DNA from: Calonectria ilicicola
Lineage: Eukaryota > Ascomycota > Sordariomycetes > Hypocreales > Nectriaceae
Length of the DNA: 64,000 nt
Assembly: GCA_020809705.1 (NCBI GenBank)
Contig: CP085825.1
Coordinates: 7,750,001 to 7,814,000 of the forward strand
Direction of reading: 5' to 3'
Of this stretch, positions 36,110-48,090 are shown in pieces. Position numbers and translations under genes: made by a program. How positions within the stretch are numbered: the stretch's first letter is position 1; each line of letters starts with the position of its first letter. The notes under the pieces were generated by a model, which was not told the DNA's origin, did not search any database, and saw nothing but the letters and a program-made list of their open reading frames with translations.

Positions 36110-37168
36110 ATGGGTGTCATCTTTGACCCAGTCATTTGCGCCAGCCTTCATAATGAGCTTCTTGCAAGATCAATTGCTCATATCCCCGGTGCGGCCGAGC
36201 AAGTAAACCGGGACATTATGGCGAGATGGACACTCCTGCCTCCTAGCCAAAGACGAACTCAAATCCCAGATGAATCTCCCCTATACCATTTTTTATCTTT
36301 GTGCGATGTCTACGAGCCTGAAGAGATCCCTCTGACACCCTACCACAACCAAGCGGCGCCCGATTGCTTTGATCACTACTTGTTGGAAATGGATCTTAGA
36401 AAGCCACATCGGAATTTTATCCTGTTATATCAGGACCATACAACGCTTTCTTCCTTGGACTCTGGACTCTACTTCGATCTCGACACAAATCTGGTCGTTT
36501 GGGGCTATCCCATGGAGAGTCCAGGGCTACCGAATGATGACAAATGCATACCACTTGAATTAGCACTCAAGAGGGCATTGAACATGTGGGAAATTGGAAA
36601 ATTCCAATACGGCGGTGCAGATCATCTGGGAGATCCTATGTCCGTGAGAGGCTGGCTGCCTCAAGATCTGGATAATGCAATTACCATGTGGGAGCGTCTC
36701 CTTCAGGCCATTCAAGAACGCCTACCATCCTCGCAGGATTCTCCCATAACACCATTTCAAGACCCTCTACCCGCGGAGTTGGTACAGGGACTTGCAATCA
36801 GCCCTTTTGCAAAAGCGTTCCTGTCAGCAGCAAAACGTCCTTCCTTCACCTTTGTTGCCCCCGGAATCACAACTTTCTCGCAAGAATCTCTCGTTGAACT
36901 GTATGGCTCAGAGGACCCTAACAGTCGTCGTCTTAACTTTCTTCAAGATGGTATTGATCCCGCGCCTTACACTCTTGTGCTGCCGTCAACTTCAGGACCC
37001 GTGCCAGAAAATACGGGGTTGATTACTCGAGGTAGAGAGAGAAGTGTTCGATTTAATTACATGGTTTCAAACCGCGCTGGACTTTACATTGTCCGTGCAG
37101 AAGAGGTAGAAGACCACGACAGCATACTCTTCATTACAGCAGAAGGTCTCAGCGATACGATCCGTTAG
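36110..37168 (+). CDS. Hypothetical protein, 352 residues
   Basis: Single uninterrupted frame of 352 codons with good fungal codon use. I do not recognise the family. The N-terminal third is rich in Pro, Leu and aromatic residues (RWTLLPPSQRR, SPLYHFLSLCDVY). The middle contains Trp/Tyr-rich segments (NLVVWGYPME, MWEIGKFQYGG), and the C-terminus has alternating beta-like stretches (TFVAPGITTF, YTLVLPST, RFNYMVSNRAGLYIVRAEEV). There is no signal peptide or membrane segment, so it is probably cytosolic. It is divergent from the broken PNP-ankyrin gene. The start is the first ATG after a stop-rich leader. Confidence 0.7.
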   Translation: MGVIFDPVICASLHNELLARSIAHIPGAAEQVNRDIMARWTLLPPSQRRTQIPDESPLYHFLSLCDVYEPEEIPLTPYHNQAAPDCFDHYLLEMDLRKPHRNFILLYQDHTTLSSLDSGLYFDLDTNLVVWGYPMESPGLPNDDKCIPLELALKRALNMWEIGKFQYGGADHLGDPMSVRGWLPQDLDNAITMWERLLQAIQERLPSSQDSPITPFQDPLPAELVQGLAISPFAKAFLSAAKRPSFTFVAPGITTFSQESLVELYGSEDPNSRRLNFLQDGIDPAPYTLVLPSTSGPVPENTGLITRGRERSVRFNYMVSNRAGLYIVRAEEVEDHDSILFITAEGLSDTIR

Positions 37169-38423
37169 GAATCTCCTTCAACATGGAGGCAATCAAGTTA
37201 TTTGCGCCTTGAAGAGATTCTTGCGGCCTGTGTCGCGATGGTTGTGAATGGCGGTTGGACGGTTGATTCCAACGGAATATCTACGACTAATGCCTGGTTC
37301 TTCGATCCAAACACTGAGCCCTATCGAAGACTGGCGTGGACTGAACAATATCGATAATAGTTATTTAGCTAATGGTGATCAAATATCCGACAAGATTAGT
37401 AGTTTTGGATAGCATGTGAGTAAAATTGAATTTGATCTTTATTTGTCGATTGTAATTATTGTATTCATGAACTCCGCCAAATTTGCTATAACTCTAGCTA
37501 TTTTCTTCCGGGGATAGTGAGAAACGTCGGAATCTCACTCTGCTTAACACCTGAACTATTTAATCGCTCCACTTTGAGCCAGCTTCTAGGAAATGTATGC
37601 AGCCCAGCCATTTTAGGGAAGGATATTGCGTGTTGATTCGTACGCAAGTTGAAACAGGCCTTTGAAGAGGAGTTGCACCAGTGGTGAGTGCACTTGGTTG
37701 AAATAAGAAATTGATGGATCGTGGCTGGATCTCGAACACGACCGCTTTCTTATAGCTAGCCATTAAAACTGTGCAATATAGCTTTGTAAGTCGGCAATTC
37801 AGATCCTTTCAAATCCACCCCGAGCTCATCTAGTAGATGCAAATAGCAAGATGAGACACAGAAAGCAGACAGGGAAGTTATTCGTTGGTTAATCATAATT
37901 TCTATCCAAAACACCAACTTATTAACATCAACAATCGTATTTGAGGACGAGAATGTGTTGGACACGGCATAGCGGCAATACTGGCAGATACGACAACATC
38001 ACAGGCGGCAATGACCGACCCATATCACCCTGCCTAAGTCCAGAGCTTTAAATAGATCTCTTGGGAATCTCTGAGGCAATTCTGCGCTCATGAAAATTTA
38101 TGGAGGGTCGCGCACGTAACCATGCATTAGAAGTACAACAACATCGATCCAATCATGTCATTCTAGCTTGGCTTGGCATAAGCCGCCAGAATCATGCGTG
38201 AAATAAGCCAGCATCCAATTAGTTTATTCATTGGTGAGCCCTCTAGGATAAATCTGCTTCGTAAGCAGCTGAAAGGCAATGCTACCTCAGGATGTGTGGG
38301 TCGTCAGATTTTTCCAGCCTCGTTTTCTATTTCGCAGTTTGATCTTTTTTCGGGGCTGACCTTTACAACTTCGGCAACATTGCATCAACTTTGTCTCCCA
38401 TCGACTCATTATTGAGAGCTACT
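37169..38423. other. Intergenic region
   Basis: About 1.25 kb, no gene seen. A weak tRNA B-box-like string on the minus strand near 37726-37736 has no matching cloverleaf. Confidence 0.5.
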
Positions 38424-40894
38424 ATGACCTCTACTGGCAGCGAGACCAAGAGACCGGGCTTTGACCCGCATCCATATCCATTCTCTCAAGAAGTAAGCGC
38501 CCATCGTTGCCTCGGTCTAGTCCGATCTAATAAATTCTTGCTCAGGATATGGAGCTCTTTGAAGTCACCAGTTCTCAAAATTCCTTTAGTATCCCAAATA
38601 ATCAAACCTTCAAACCAATGCAATTTCAATATGCCGGATCCGAATGCGATGCCCAATATCAGACTGAACCACGAGCAGGAGAGTCTTCAGAAAGACTGTT
38701 CCAGCAAGTAAAGGACCCTTTCGTTATCAAGAGAAATGATCGGTTATACAAAAGAAAATTACCCAACCCCGCAAACTTAGGACATACGAGTTCGAAGTGG
38801 CATTTTGGAACTGCAACTCAAAACTTTCGCCAAGAGCCAATGAAAGAAATTTCTACCAATAACAGAGTCTTTATCTTTTGGAAATTTCTACTATTCCATT
38901 TTCCAGCTGTATCTATAACTATGGTACTAGTTATACTATATACAAAACAAGTCCAATGGACACCTCCTCACCCTACCGCAGAAGAACTAGGGGGTCTTCA
39001 ATTCGTCGCGAAGACTCACGAAATATTCATAATAATTTCTCTCTCCGAAATACTCTTATACTGGATTCGATTTTACCTACTAATGGAAAATGGTATTTCG
39101 CTTGGATTCCTCAGTGCAGGATTCTATATTTCATCCCCATTTCAGTATTTAATGAGTTGGGAATTCTGGGGGGCGGTCTTGAATCCGACTACCAAAATCT
39201 TTCCACATGCTCTCATTTCCAGTGGAATTGTTGTAGTAATTCTACTCGGTCTCGGTGCTAGCCCCCTCTCGGCAATTGCCATAATTCCTCGACAAGCTTG
39301 GTGGGAGGTAGCCAACGCTACTTCCTTAGGTGCAGATGCCCTTGACGAGACATATTACAACTACGTCAACCGCAATCTCCTATACAATAAAACCTTTGAC
39401 TCTACAGACCTATATCCCGGATCACTGCCATGCAATACTTCAAATTCCAACACATCATTCGCATGCCGTCGAGATAATCTGCAGCCATTGTTATACGAAC
39501 TTGATACTCTTTGGCAAGACCTACCGTTCATCCCTCGAATTGAGAACCTCACTACTCAGAGCATCCAACTTCTTAACGACAAGTCACGACCAATTTCGAT
39601 ATCCTATTCCGTCTCTCCAGTATTTCCGCGCGAATACGCAGATTCTGGTTCCATATTTTCAACAGCACCCATGGCATTTGTCGCAAGTTCGCTTTATATG
39701 TCAAAAAGAGGTTTTCGCAATCTTGAGTATGACAAAAACGGCCTTCTAAGATCACTCTTGAAAGATATGTCCAATAAAAACAATACAAGGAATTGGAAGC
39801 AGCCACTTGTTGCTGTTGACTGTAATCATACATGGGATCTTTACCCGACAGCATTGGATTCTATGAATTTTGAATTCTATGAAAGCAGCTTTCACGAAAA
39901 CTTGAGTGTAACTTTGGATCTGCAACAAGCAGATTTCAGCTTTATGAGGGAAAAGAAAAACACGACATACACATCAAACCCTGTTTTCCTAGATTTACAA
40001 AACCAGGTACAGGTACCGCTCAGTGCAGCAATATTTCAAGCAACCAGTGAAGAGGTGGTCAATGAAACCCATGCTTATATGCAAATACAATTATGTCTCG
40101 TTCAAGCCCGCTGGCTAGACTCAGAGGCCTGGATGTCCATGGGAGATGTCTCGGAGACGCGCACGCAGTTAGACGTTCCATTTTCACAATTACCCCACTA
40201 CCTAGCAACAACATCAACCACCAAAAACATTATACACATGAGTAAGAGGTGGCTACAGAGCATAGACAAGGTGCCCGATGTCTCTAACAGCTCGGCTTCA
40301 ATCTCAGCCTTTGTCGAACGTTGGAATGGCTGCCATTCTATGATATACATCTCATGTTTTCCCACCTTCATTGCTGTATATCTCACCCATATCATCACAA
40401 ATGTAGACTACAACACATATTTCCCCACCATTCCCAGTTTTCTTGAAGATCAAGAAACCGCGCCCCGCCCCGATATCGATGATCTACTCATTGAGAATGT
40501 ATATTACCGATATCGGTATGCTTATAGCATTGGTGGCAGCATCAGTATTGCATTATCCCTTGTCGTATTACTGATTCATGTGGTTGTTGTAATCTTACAC
40601 ACCGCTTTCATTTGTCTGTCAAGGGACCCATGGTATAGTTCAGGGTGGGGAAGCTTCGGAGAGTTAATAACTCTGGCATTGCGATCTAAAGCTCCGGATA
40701 ACTTAGAAAACATTGGCGGTGGTGTTTCTAGTTCTCAAACCTGGAAGAGAGTAGTAAACGTCAGAGCAGACGAAGAGGGTAGGTTAGAGATGGTTCTGGA
40801 GAATGCTAAAGATGAACGTATGGGTATAATGACGGATTATGTAGATACGAATGTTTTCAGACGACATGTTCAAGTTGGAAAGAAATATTCTTAA
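38424..40894 (+). CDS. Large multipass membrane protein of unknown function
   Basis: Predicted 805-residue protein from exons 38424-38492 and 38546-40894 (phase 0 intron with a TCTAAT branch). The N-terminal 110 residues are polar. Three hydrophobic spans follow (near FLLFHFPAVSITMVLVILY, EIFIIISLSEILLYWI and ALISSGIVVVILLGLG). Then comes a loop of about 400 residues with many N-x-S/T sites and paired Cys, probably extracellular. A last strong span (SISIALSLVVLLIHVVVVIL) and a cytoplasmic tail end the protein. The topology recalls other large fungal surface proteins of unknown function, such as the 989-residue gene at 26.7-29.9 kb, but no clear sequence similarity was seen. Confidence 0.78.
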
Positions 40895-41956
40895 GGTTTC
40901 ATAGTAATAAACCCTATCCATCTCTTCTAAATTTTACTCTATAAAAGCAACAGATATTCTGCAAATTTGAGCTTCTTTTCTACCTTTGAGAATCCAAATC
41001 CCAATGATAAGTTGTGCATATAGGTTATATTGAGCGTGCTCATAAACACGATACTCCGAGAGAGATGCAGTGTTGTAGACCAACCGCTATTTTGAGCACC
41101 CAAAGCATCGAAGACTCACATACATAGCGAGTTCTTTCTTCAGCAATGGTGAAAAATGCAAGATCCATGTGGAGTGATAGGTGCAGCTTACGCTCCCCCC
41201 TTTGGAATATATGCGGTACACTTGGCCCATAGCATGACAAGGCCGCAATAGCGCCGAGGTTAAATGAATCAGGCTTCAATTAATGTTAATTAGGAACAAG
41301 TCCAGGATATAACAGCAGCGAGCTGTGCTGCACACGCATGTGCATCTACTCTCGCTAAGCCATATTAATTTATAAATTTGTTTACATTCATGGTGGCACT
41401 TTAATCGAGTGCTACATGTAATCCCCCCCTACTAAGTAATTTCTTTTGAAAAAAATAGAAATGAAAAAAAAAATATTAAAAGACATTATGTAAACGAAAA
41501 TACAAATGACAACCCTTATCCTATGAGTTACCCTGCCCCAAAAGGCCGCATGATGCTCATGAAAATCCCTTTTCAGTGCTATCAAGCTTTGGTCCTCACA
41601 CACCCTATAACCAATCGTGAATGAGCGGACAAAATACAGAACCGTAAATGACCACTGGCAGACTTGTCCTTAGTTCCGCAGTTGAGTGGCAATTCTGTTC
41701 CAACCGTAACAATGTAATATGTGAATTCGTACGGCAGCTTTTTTAGTGGGCCATGACGACATTGAGGCTAAGACAACCAAGCTACCAATGCAACTTAAAG
41801 TGAGGACTTCGCTAAACTACGTCAGCGTAGCACTGAAGAGGAACTTGAGGAAGTTGGTTTTATAAAGAGTCGTCTTTGAGATAGCCTAGTTTAGAACACG
41901 TGCTTATGCGCTACAAAACTTCAAAAATCTTTAATTTTGACTAATTCTTTTCAGAC
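40895..41956. other. Intergenic region between converging genes
   Basis: About 1.06 kb, AT-rich around 41440-41500, no gene recognised. Confidence 0.5.
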
Positions 41957-43830
41957 TTATTCCTTGGTACGATACACTCTAGGGAGTACTAGCTTTCCAT
42001 GTGAAATGATTGTGTTCTTTCCAGCAAACCTCTCAGGAGTCCTGTCACCACCCTCATGTCTCATAGCAGGAATGACCGTATCACTATTTCTGGAGCCGAT
42101 TTCCAAAGCCAAGCTCTGACCCTTGTCAAACAGAAAGGCGGCGGGATACAATGGCACAACCACCTTGTAAGTCTTTCCGGGCGTGACCTCATTCTCCGGT
42201 CTAGGTGGCTGAGCGAGGACGCCTTCTTTCCAGAAGTCCCCGATAACCTCATCACGGTGCGAAAGGCGGAAGTAGCCTCTCACGAAGCTGTCCATTGGCT
42301 CGCCGTGATTCCCAAGAAGGATAATGGGCTTTCCATCGGAATCAATAGCCCGAAGATAGATGAATAAATCCAAGTCCTTAGCCTCAGTACTGACTTCAAG
42401 CTCCAAGTACGGTGAGCCCAAGACTTCAAACGATTCAGCGAACGGTGTATCCAAAGAGAATGACAAATTATCCTGTGGTGCCTGATATTCGAATGCTGTC
42501 TTTGCATCAGTTGGTTCAGCCAAGCTGAGTGTTTTCTTGGGACCAAGGTAGAACGAAACATTTTGAGCATCCGGAGGAGGGAATGCAACCTCCTTCTCGT
42601 GATAGAACGTCTCCTTGCCATGGTGTTGAACAAGTCGAATACGAGGAACATCGAGCATACCATTATCCGTCTTGTCGAAAAGGAAATGATCGAGGAACTG
42701 TCTCTGTCGCGCAATGTGCTCAGGTTCATAGTATGCGCCCAAGTGGTTTCCAGTGTGCATCTCGAGCCATTTTTGTTTGGAAGAGATGCCGTTGTATGCT
42801 CGAATGTTTCCGGGAAGATGCAACTCAGGGTCGGTCCAGTTACCCGCTAGATAAAATGGAACCTCGATTTTGGAGAGCTGACGGACCTTGTTGAGAACCT
42901 CCCAGTTTGGATGGGTACGATATTCAGAATTGGCCAAGAGAGCAGGATAGTCAACCCGGTTGGCAGCTAGTTCTTCCTCTGACAATTTCCCTTCTGCTCT
43001 TCCAGATTGATAGGGCGCCACAATGTTATGGAACCAGTGTGACTGGAAGTTATGGCTGTAGATACCAGCACGTCGGCCAGCCTGGTAGAGGTCGCAATGA
43101 GACTCGTACGACATGATACAGGTCAGATGAGGCGGTTTCTGCATCGCAGCCCAGTAGCCCACCATGCCATAGTAACTGATTCCGGAATAGGCGACTTTTC
43201 CAGTTGACCAAGACTGAGCAGCAGCCCACTCCACAACATCGTAGAGATCTAAGCGTTGGATTAGGTCAGCTCTTGCCATACCAAAAGAGAGTCTAGTGCT
43301 CTCCACTCTTAAGAACATACCTTGACCTTCTGCATCCTCCTGAATAATTTGAGATCTCTCAATGCCGAATGGATCAAGTCTTCCTTCACTACCTCCAATT
43401 CCACGTTCGTCAACGCGCAACAACGCATAGCCGTAGTCCTTGGTCTGAATCCTGATGTTAATATTATGTTCCGCAAGAAATGGCATGCGAGCAGCTGGGT
43501 TCAAGAGTGGCATTTACGTACCCAAATCAAAGGTTCAGTTAGTTCGAAACAAGCATCTGGACCCAAGGGCTTGATGGATTTGTACATGTTCGCATAAATG
43601 GGCGTTTTAGGTAATCCAAATTTCGAAGCATGAATATCCTTGCCGTATGGTCCAAGGCTGCAAATAACCGGGACCTTTTGGCCTCCCTTGGATGCAGAAA
43701 AGGGCAAAAACAAGTCAGCACAAAGTTTTATGCCATCTCGCATAGTAATGTAGATGTGTTTGATACGAGTGTATCCTTCCACATCAGTCTCGGTTCTCTC
43801 GTAAAGAGAGGAGCTGTTGGGGGCGACCAT
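41957..43830 (-). CDS. CocE/NonD-type alpha/beta hydrolase (X-Pro dipeptidyl-peptidase S15 family)
   Basis: Predicted serine hydrolase of 574 residues from exons 43830-43522, 43444-43321 and 43248-41957. The second intron (43249-43320) is 72 bases long and open in frame. It is inferred because its removal gives the expected AEGQDLYDVVEW join and its ends are GTATGT and TTAG. The nucleophile elbow is GISYYG (Ser within AYSGISYYGMVGY). Candidate Asp and His are in AGNWTDPELH and TGNHLGAYYEP. The C-terminal domain from LSFSLDTPFAE onward is the beta-sandwich typical of PepX/CocE proteins. There is no signal peptide, so it is probably intracellular. Members cleave X-Pro peptides, acyl esters or amides; the substrate here is unknown. 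Confidence 0.9.
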
Positions 43831-44968
43831 GGTTGCGATGCTTGGCTTGGATTAATGATAAGTGAGGATGCTAGTAATGGCTAAGAATACTCCAATACAT
43901 GATTGGGGGCTATATATATGAGGTTAACATGACATACTCAGTGAAAAGGAAAATCACGAGGCGCGCTTCGGACTGATACAACTTTTCCGGTAGACGCGAG
44001 CATGGATTGCAGTGAATTTACCTCGGGATATTTACTTCGGAACCCCGCTTTAAGCCTCCTCAATTCCAAGATGTCATATCGTAACAAGATTATATTCGCT
44101 TCTGAAAGGTGGGGAGAGTAAGTGATGTTTTGACATGCGGACCAATTAGGTCTGCAACTCCCGCTGACTCAGCGGAGGGAAAGAAATATTGATCCACTGC
44201 ACTCGATATGATACGTGATTCACAAGGTCTAACTGCCTTGGCTGAATCTTAATCGTATTTCAACTGAGGATAGAACCCATTCCGAAAAAATATTTGCCAT
44301 GTTTTCTTTTTCGTATTTTCTTTCGGAGCCTCATCTGCTGAGGCACACGAGGTGCTACAACGCTACGTAGTGTGAATCCAAGCCGTCATTCATTCAAGAA
44401 TTCATTCACCAAACGTCGATTCTGGTCAGCTAGAGCTTTCTTAATTATTTTGAACGTTTCTCTTCAATGCTAGATTTGTTTCATTGCAAGAGCTTCCTTC
44501 AAAACCTTGCTGTGGCCTGTTGATCATCTGACCACAAAGGACATTATTAAGCTGTCGTCATAATGGATGGGTAAACTGGGAGTCCGACCAACAGATCATT
44601 TAGTCAAAGGCCGGATGTACGGATAACCGGCAATATCGAGCGGTGTCCCAGAAATTGACCGAGAAAGCTCGCATGGCTGTAGTAGGGGCACGGAATGTGG
44701 ACACTAACCGGGGCTTAAGGTTCAAAAGTGGCGGGTGCTCAGATCACGATTATATCCTTGAGGAGACCTATCTATTTGCTAAATTTGGGACGCGGAATGA
44801 TTTACCACAGCATCAATCGCGACGGGTGCTCTTCCTAGAGACTGAGCAGTGGACACTAATCACGATACGCCCGTCTTGGAGGATCATTCATTGATATGGA
44901 CTGCAAGCTTCTCTGGTTTCGTTTTTTCCAATTAAACTCAACCAGCTACAAGGCTATTTTCCGATGCA
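43831..44968. other. Intergenic region
   Basis: About 1.1 kb with no supported gene. A 16-base string at 44519-44534 differs at only two positions, both C to T, from the core of the 28-bp motif seen upstream of the HET gene. Confidence 0.45.
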
Positions 44969-45949
44969 TCAAACAGCCCACCCAACACTACCATGCGATT
45001 GCAATTCTTTTTCAGTCCAATCCCATAGCTCCGCCGAGAGTGCGTCATTTCGCGCAAGCTTGCCTTCCTTTCCAGTCTTTCCAATCGGCTCATAATAGGT
45101 CCCGCTCACCACATCCTTACTAAAACTACACCACAGTTGTGTCTTAGCACCTTCATCGTTTGATACTCCAGTGAGAGCAACCAGCGGCTTCACAATAGCA
45201 TTAGCTATGAGCCAGTTGACATCCTTGTCTCCACCCCAAACTCCAGACTTGACTGTCCCTGGATGCAGAGATGCAGTGGTGATTGAGGGGTAGCGTTTGG
45301 CAAGTTCGTAGGCAAACAAAGCTTTCGCAAGCATCGATTGCCCATATAACTCAGGACCACCATGATTGCTCATTTCTGTCCTCAATTCTCCAAATACAAT
45401 GCCCTGAGTTGGCGCAAACAGCTTATGGCCAACAGAGGACATTGATACAATTCTGACGTCAGCACCAGGCAGCTTGGATGTGGCCAAGAGCTTAGGCATC
45501 AACAGCTGAGTGAGAAGAGCATGGCCAAAATAATTGGTTCCAAATTGCAGCTCATAACCATCCGAAGTAAGTCCGGGATGCGACATGCCAATGCCACCAT
45601 TGAGCTGGAGAAGATCAAGTCGATCTGCTTCCTCATTCACTCGAGCTGCGGCAGCCTTGATGGATTCTACTGAAGCGAGATCCAGAATCAATATTTCGAT
45701 GTTGGCAGTCGCAGCGGAGCTAGAAGATTCTTTTATTTGAGAAATCGCATCTTCTGCTTTGGATCTAGAACGTGCCGCAAGATAGACCTTTTTAGGGTTA
45801 TGTTGGGCAAGCGCTTTGATTGTCGCCAGACCCAATCCGGAATTCCCTCCTGTGACGAGGCAGATCCTATCACTCAGATCAGGAATATCTGTCTGGGGAT
45901 TGAACCCCGGTGAATTGGGCCAGCAGTGGTGGTGAGTAGTCTTAGACAT
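44969..45949 (-). CDS. Short-chain dehydrogenase/reductase-like protein with altered active site
   Basis: Single-exon frame of 326 residues from the first true ATG (45949); the longer frame starts at TTG. The Rossmann motif TGGNSGLG is at 33-40 and NAD(P) contacts continue at LAAR (57-60). The usual NNAG is LNGG (about 116-119). The Ser of the active site is in VSMSS (about 169-172) and Tyr202 is present. The catalytic Lys of YxxxK is Met206 (YGQSM), encoded by ATG at 45334-45332, where relatives have YGQSK. The fold seems intact, so this may be a pseudoenzyme, an enzyme using another base, or an early decaying gene. It is divergent from a regulator-like gene 625 bases away. Confidence 0.88.
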   Translation of the reverse strand: MSKTTHHHCWPNSPGFNPQTDIPDLSDRICLVTGGNSGLGLATIKALAQHNPKKVYLAARSRSKAEDAISQIKESSSSAATANIEILILDLASVESIKAAAARVNEEADRLDLLQLNGGIGMSHPGLTSDGYELQFGTNYFGHALLTQLLMPKLLATSKLPGADVRIVSMSSVGHKLFAPTQGIVFGELRTEMSNHGGPELYGQSMLAKALFAYELAKRYPSITTASLHPGTVKSGVWGGDKDVNWLIANAIVKPLVALTGVSNDEGAKTQLWCSFSKDVVSGTYYEPIGKTGKEGKLARNDALSAELWDWTEKELQSHGSVGWAV

Positions 45950-46574
45950 AATAACGACAATACAGGTCCAGATGGTTCGACAATACGCAAGAGTGATAAC
46001 CGTGATTTCTATGGATACTGGTGGAATTTTGAGGAAAAATCTCAACCCTTTTATATCTCAAGTGCTTCCATCAAGACTGGGCGCTTTGGAGTATTCAACT
46101 CATCCGCTCTAGCTTGGCCATTGAAGCTCATCGCGTCCAAAACAAAAAGGTGGGTCATAAGCAAGGTCTTGATGAACATTTTGGTAGTAGTGTTGGTCTT
46201 ACCTCTCCCGTAATATTACCAAACGATACAAGCTGCGGGGTATGCATTATGGCAGGGGTCTTCCAAAAAGGGTAAACAATCAGAATCCTTCGATGCGACT
46301 GCCGGATGAACATCTCGCCGGATATCTGATTTGTGCTATCTCCCGGAAGAATGCGATGCTATTATTATAGTTGAGCTGAAAAACCATCCCTACTTTCTGC
46401 CTCACCTTTTCGCGATTGGTGACTCTCACGGACATCACACCTCTTTTGGTCAGACCGAAACGGGTAGATTGACAAGCAACCTGATTTGAGAACCCTTGGA
46501 CCAAAAACATGGCCTAAATCTGACGTGTGGAGGGGTACCAGTCAAGATCGGGATCCCGTCCTACTAGAGCTAAA
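45950..46574. promoter_or_regulatory. Divergent promoter between the dehydrogenase and regulator-like genes
   Basis: A 625-base interval holding both start regions. No specific operator was recognised; the assignment rests on gene orientation only. Confidence 0.4.
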
Positions 46575-48090
46575 ATGACAGGAAGACAATCTAGATACGC
46601 TTTTGTGTCAGCGGACCCATCCGGAAAGCCCAGATCTGCAGATCGAAAATTGATTCGGAGTCATTGCATGCGGGGGAAGAACAAGGTCAATGCGAGAGTG
46701 ACGCTGGCCCACGACAAGTACGGCACCAACCAAGGGATGAGTGAATATCCACAACCTTTCAGGACACCCAAGTCAGCAGTATGGATGGAACGCGGTGCTA
46801 CTGTGGGGATTTTGGAAATTACAAACCCTTCGCTTTCTCGTGCACCAAACTTAGTTCGCTTTGCGGACGACGTGGATGGCGATTCTTGGCGACTTATTTC
46901 CACAGGTCAGTGTTGATGTTGCGAGGGCTCAAGACAGAGAGTTTGACCTCGCGTTCTAGTTTTCCCAAAGACCATGAGCGCCTTTTCACTAGCTAATGTT
47001 GGGCTTCCTGCCGATATTAGATCTACACAGTGGATGGATTGGTTCTTTCTCGATGCTGCCTACGTGCATGCTATCACGGCCGTTTGCTCCGTCGTCGAGA
47101 ACCATGTGCTAAAGTGTGCACGTTCCGAAACAACTGATTCTCGTCTGAGAAAAGCCATTATCAATCTCAATAGCAATCTTTCAACCCCCGCACGCTCTCT
47201 GGCAGATGCTACAGTTGCCGTAGTCATAGCTTTGAGTATTTCATCGGCCATTGCAAATGACCATGGCGCCATGTCGGCACACGCAGCAGGGCTAAGACAA
47301 ATAATCCGGCTTCGCGGTGGATTGCATAGCTTCCGTGGCAATCCGCAACTACCTGCGGTACTGTCTCGGTGAGTTGTCTACGATAAATAGAGAAATTGGC
47401 TCATCCTTTTGAAGTATAGATCTCTGTCTCCATCTATGCTCGGGCCAAGCCCCAATTTTCTCAACTACCGATCTTCTCGGAGTTCCATATGATTTAATGA
47501 ATACATATCATGGACCGAGATACCCTTTGTCATATCCAAGGCAGTCAATAGATGACATTGTAGACTGGAGACTGGCAACCATCTTTCGAGACCTACAACA
47601 TTTGACCCGGCGCATTAATGATAGAGCTTCTTGGGGCAAGTATGGAATCCGGGAGTCCGATTTCCATGCTGGGATTTGGACTGCGCAGTACAGACTCCGA
47701 GACCTGCAAGAGACGATTAGCGATGTTCTTGGAGAATGCTGCCGAGTGGCCATGTTGGCCTTCCTATCCACAACTTTCAAGGTGTTTGACATGCGCATTC
47801 AGTACAAATTTGCTGCTGACCAATTTCAAAACCTCTGCCTCTCAATTGAAGCATCTTCGCAGAGGATGCGACACCTGTTGTTGTGGTTGTTGATGATGGG
47901 CGCAATGGCTTTCTTCAGCGACGACGAACCATGGCTGCGCGACAAGTGGCGGGCAGATGTGATGCCGCTGGTGCACGGCTTGGAGTGGGCAAAGGTTCGT
48001 GAATTGCTAAAAGAATACATGTGGATGGATTTCTTTCATGATGGACCTGGAGAAGCTTGCTTTTCCAATTTGAGTAGTGCCGTAGATTAG
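46575..48090 (+). CDS. Fungal transcription-factor-like protein lacking a zinc cluster
   Basis: Predicted 471-residue protein from exons 46575-46905, 46960-47368 and 47415-48090; phases 1 and 2 fit. The third exon uses a TGAAG acceptor, because the nearer TATAG would break the frame. The N-terminus has the signature FVSADP followed by a basic RKLIRSHCMRGKNK helix, common to fungal proteins related to the Fungal_trans_2 (DUF3468) regulators that lack Zn2Cys6. The middle (HAAGLRQIIRLRGG, LSRIDLCLHLCSGQAPIF) matches the helical region of that family. DNA binding is therefore uncertain. It is divergent from the dehydrogenase gene, a common arrangement for a local regulator and its target, but that is inference. 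Confidence 0.78.

Noticed and set aside
37720..37765. Possible tRNA-like segment on the minus strand with pairing ends and a GTTCGA core
   Set aside because: The T-arm spacing is wrong and no anticodon or D-arm stems fit.
43249..43320. In-frame 24-codon stretch in the CocE-type hydrolase as coding sequence
   Set aside because: It has GTATGT and TTAG ends, and its removal restores the family sequence AEGQDLYDVVEW, so it is treated as an intron.
41957..48090. Secondary-metabolite gene cluster (hydrolase, dehydrogenase, regulator)
   Set aside because: No backbone synthase, P450, methyltransferase or transporter lies nearby, so a cluster is not supported.
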